From Candidatus Roizmanbacteria bacterium CG_4_10_14_0_8_um_filter_33_9 (GTDB lineage: Bacteria > Patescibacteriota > Microgenomatia > UBA1406 > GWC2-37-13): a DNA stretch of 6,162 nucleotides. Positions within the stretch are counted from its first letter, which is position 1; each line of letters opens with the position of its first letter. The notes beneath the pieces are model-generated. The model worked only from the letters and a program-made list of their open reading frames with translations, had not been told where the DNA came from and did no database searches. Location: the NCBI GenBank assembly GCA_002785065.1, contig PFLI01000110.1, positions 1 through 6,162 on the forward strand, written 5' to 3'. Position numbers and translations under genes: made by a program. Shown piece after piece: positions 5,151 to 6,162 of the stretch.

Positions 5151-5840
5151 ATGCTTATTAATCCAAATATCGCCATTATAGAGGCTCTTCCGGGAGTTGG
5201 AGGAGATGAGTCAAAACTATGGATGCAGGAGCTTTTAATGTCGTATTTCAAATTTGCTCAAAAAAAACTGTTCAAATTCAGCTATTTAGATGATAATACC
5301 GTTATGTTAAAAGGAGAAAATGCATATAAACTTTTTAAAAATGAAACAGGAGTTCACAGGGTCCAGCGCACCCCGCAGACAGAACGAAAGGGAAGAATCC
5401 ATACTTCAACATGTATTATTGTCGTTCTCCCTCAAATTCTTCAATCTGAAGTCCGGCTCAATCCTACTGATTTAGACTGGCAATTTTATAGAGCTGGCGG
5501 ACATGGAGGGCAAAATGTAAACAAAGTTTCAACAGCAGTACGCCTGACACATAAGCCTACCGGAATAGTGGTGACAGCCAGCCGGGAACGCTACCAGGAG
5601 GCAAACCGAAAAATTGCCCTTGACCTTCTTCAGGGAAAGTTGTACCAACTTGAAGAAGAAAAAAAACGGGGAGCAATGGTTTCTTATGTTCAAAATATCG
5701 GAACTGGAGAGCGAGCAGATAAAATTCGTACTTATAATTTTCCGCAAAATCGTCTTACAGACCATCGTATAAACAAAAGTTTTCACAATCTTGAAGATAT
5801 CATCGAAAACGGGAAATGGGATAAGGTGTTTGGACTATGA
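5151..5840 (+). CDS. RF1-like peptide chain release factor lacking domain 1
   Basis: The 229-aa class I release factor homologue hydrolyses peptidyl-tRNA on the ribosome at stop codons. The order matches RF1 from domain 2 on: VGGDESKLW (16-24, RF1 GTGGDEAALF), GVHRVQRTPQTE (67-78) with PQT (75-77) fitting the RF1 PxT codon-recognition tripeptide, GRIHTS (81-86), the catalytic loop GGHGGQNVN (116-124) with GGQ at 119-121, and IRTYNFPQNRLTDHRIN (192-208). RF1 is about 360 aa; here the first 110 or so residues (domain 1) and about 25 at the C-terminus are missing. The spacer to hisS is only 51 bp, so domain 1 is not hidden in another frame upstream. ATG 5151 was chosen; an upstream TTG (5115) would add only repeat-encoded residues. 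PrfH is also short but is not expected to have PxT. It ends in TGA overlapping the next start. Confidence 0.88.
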   Translation: MLINPNIAIIEALPGVGGDESKLWMQELLMSYFKFAQKKLFKFSYLDDNTVMLKGENAYKLFKNETGVHRVQRTPQTERKGRIHTSTCIIVVLPQILQSEVRLNPTDLDWQFYRAGGHGGQNVNKVSTAVRLTHKPTGIVVTASRERYQEANRKIALDLLQGKLYQLEEEKKRGAMVSYVQNIGTGERADKIRTYNFPQNRLTDHRINKSFHNLEDIIENGKWDKVFGL

Positions 5841-6162
5841 AAACTTCCCCTTTTAAAGCCCTTTCTCATCCTCCTTTCCGCAATATTTGGTTTGCAATGT
5901 TTATGTCGCGCATCGGTACAGAAATGCAGAATGTGGGAATTAATTGGCACGTATACATGCTTACAAAATCTCCATTAGCACTCGGACTTATTGGTCTATT
6001 CCGAATTGCACCTATTATCTTCTTTTCGCTCATCGGAGGTGTTGTTGCTGATCATGTCAATCGAAAGAAACTCCTTCTTATTACTCAATGTTTGTCTATT
6101 TTCTTTGCTGGAATACTTACCATTATTACCTTTAAAAAAATCGACAATTTGACTCTTCTTTA
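5837..6162 (+). CDS. MFS transporter, N-terminal part (3' end outside window)
   Basis: The frame is open from ATG 5837 to the window edge, 108 residues. The start HPPFRNIWFAMFMSRIGTEMQ and SPLALGLIGLFRIAPI are typical of the MFS_3/EntS-like group of major facilitator exporters. Two membrane segments are visible at about 47-70 and 78-98, with a possible first one at 15-42. Between them GGVVADHVNRKKLL (67-80) is the cytoplasmic motif A (G-x3-D-x-x-x-R-K/R). Substrates in this group are often siderophores or drugs; none can be named here. The ATG overlaps the release-factor stop as ATGA, so the two are probably translationally coupled. AAGGTG (5823-5828) about 8 nt before the start is the only passable Shine-Dalgarno in the window. 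Confidence 0.9.
   Translation, partial: MKTSPFKALSHPPFRNIWFAMFMSRIGTEMQNVGINWHVYMLTKSPLALGLIGLFRIAPIIFFSLIGGVVADHVNRKKLLLITQCLSIFFAGILTIITFKKIDNLTLL

Noticed and set aside
5529..5786. Minus-strand open frame opposite the release-factor gene
   Set aside because: It is antisense to the GGQ domain, and its F-rich start comes from the AAAAAA tracts of the real gene.
1..6162. tRNA or rRNA genes, CRISPR arrays, insertion sequence with transposase
   Set aside because: No cloverleaf, no regularly spaced repeats and no transposase-like protein could be read on either strand.

Overview
The window looks like a piece of a low-GC bacterial chromosome. The most likely source is a candidate-phyla-radiation (Patescibacteria) organism, perhaps of the Microgenomates type. 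That placement is inferred from compact genes, very AT-rich spacers, an almost complete lack of Shine-Dalgarno sequences, a release factor without its N-terminal domain, a shortened Mur ligase, and small palindromic repeats, one of which lies inside a gene. No 16S rRNA or other marker is present to prove it. UGA is used as a normal stop, which argues against the UGA-recoding Gracilibacteria/Absconditabacteria. All supported genes are on the + strand.

Layout. 1-702 is the 3' part of cysS (cysteinyl-tRNA synthetase), whose reading frame runs through a 79-bp palindromic repeat (294-372). A 57-bp repeat with the same ends (716-772) fills the next spacer. 789-2078 encodes a MurF-like Mur ligase that lacks the usual N-terminal substrate domain and ends in a four-cysteine cluster. 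A promoter at 2061-2089 precedes a lipoprotein gene (2128-2847) with a Thr/Pro-rich stalk and an eight-cysteine outer domain of unknown function.

The 305-bp spacer 2848-3152 contains the most interesting structure. After a weak terminator candidate come an extended -10 promoter (3009-3017), a 19-residue reading frame with two adjacent His codons (3024-3083), and three mutually exclusive hairpins that end in an intrinsic terminator (3107-3130). This has the layout of a ribosome-mediated transcription attenuator. Two genes downstream is hisS, so the simplest reading is a histidine- or tRNA-His-sensing switch on hisS, driven by a leader peptide that appears to be translated from a leaderless transcript.

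The attenuator is followed by an apparent operon: Asp/Glu racemase (3153-3869), hisS (3879-5099, of archaeal/eukaryotic-like sequence type with an altered histidine-binding motif), an RF1-like release factor lacking domain 1 (5151-5840), and the start of an MFS transporter (5837 to the window edge, overlapping the release factor by ATGA). The common theme is translation (two aminoacyl-tRNA synthetases and a release factor), together with cell-envelope functions.
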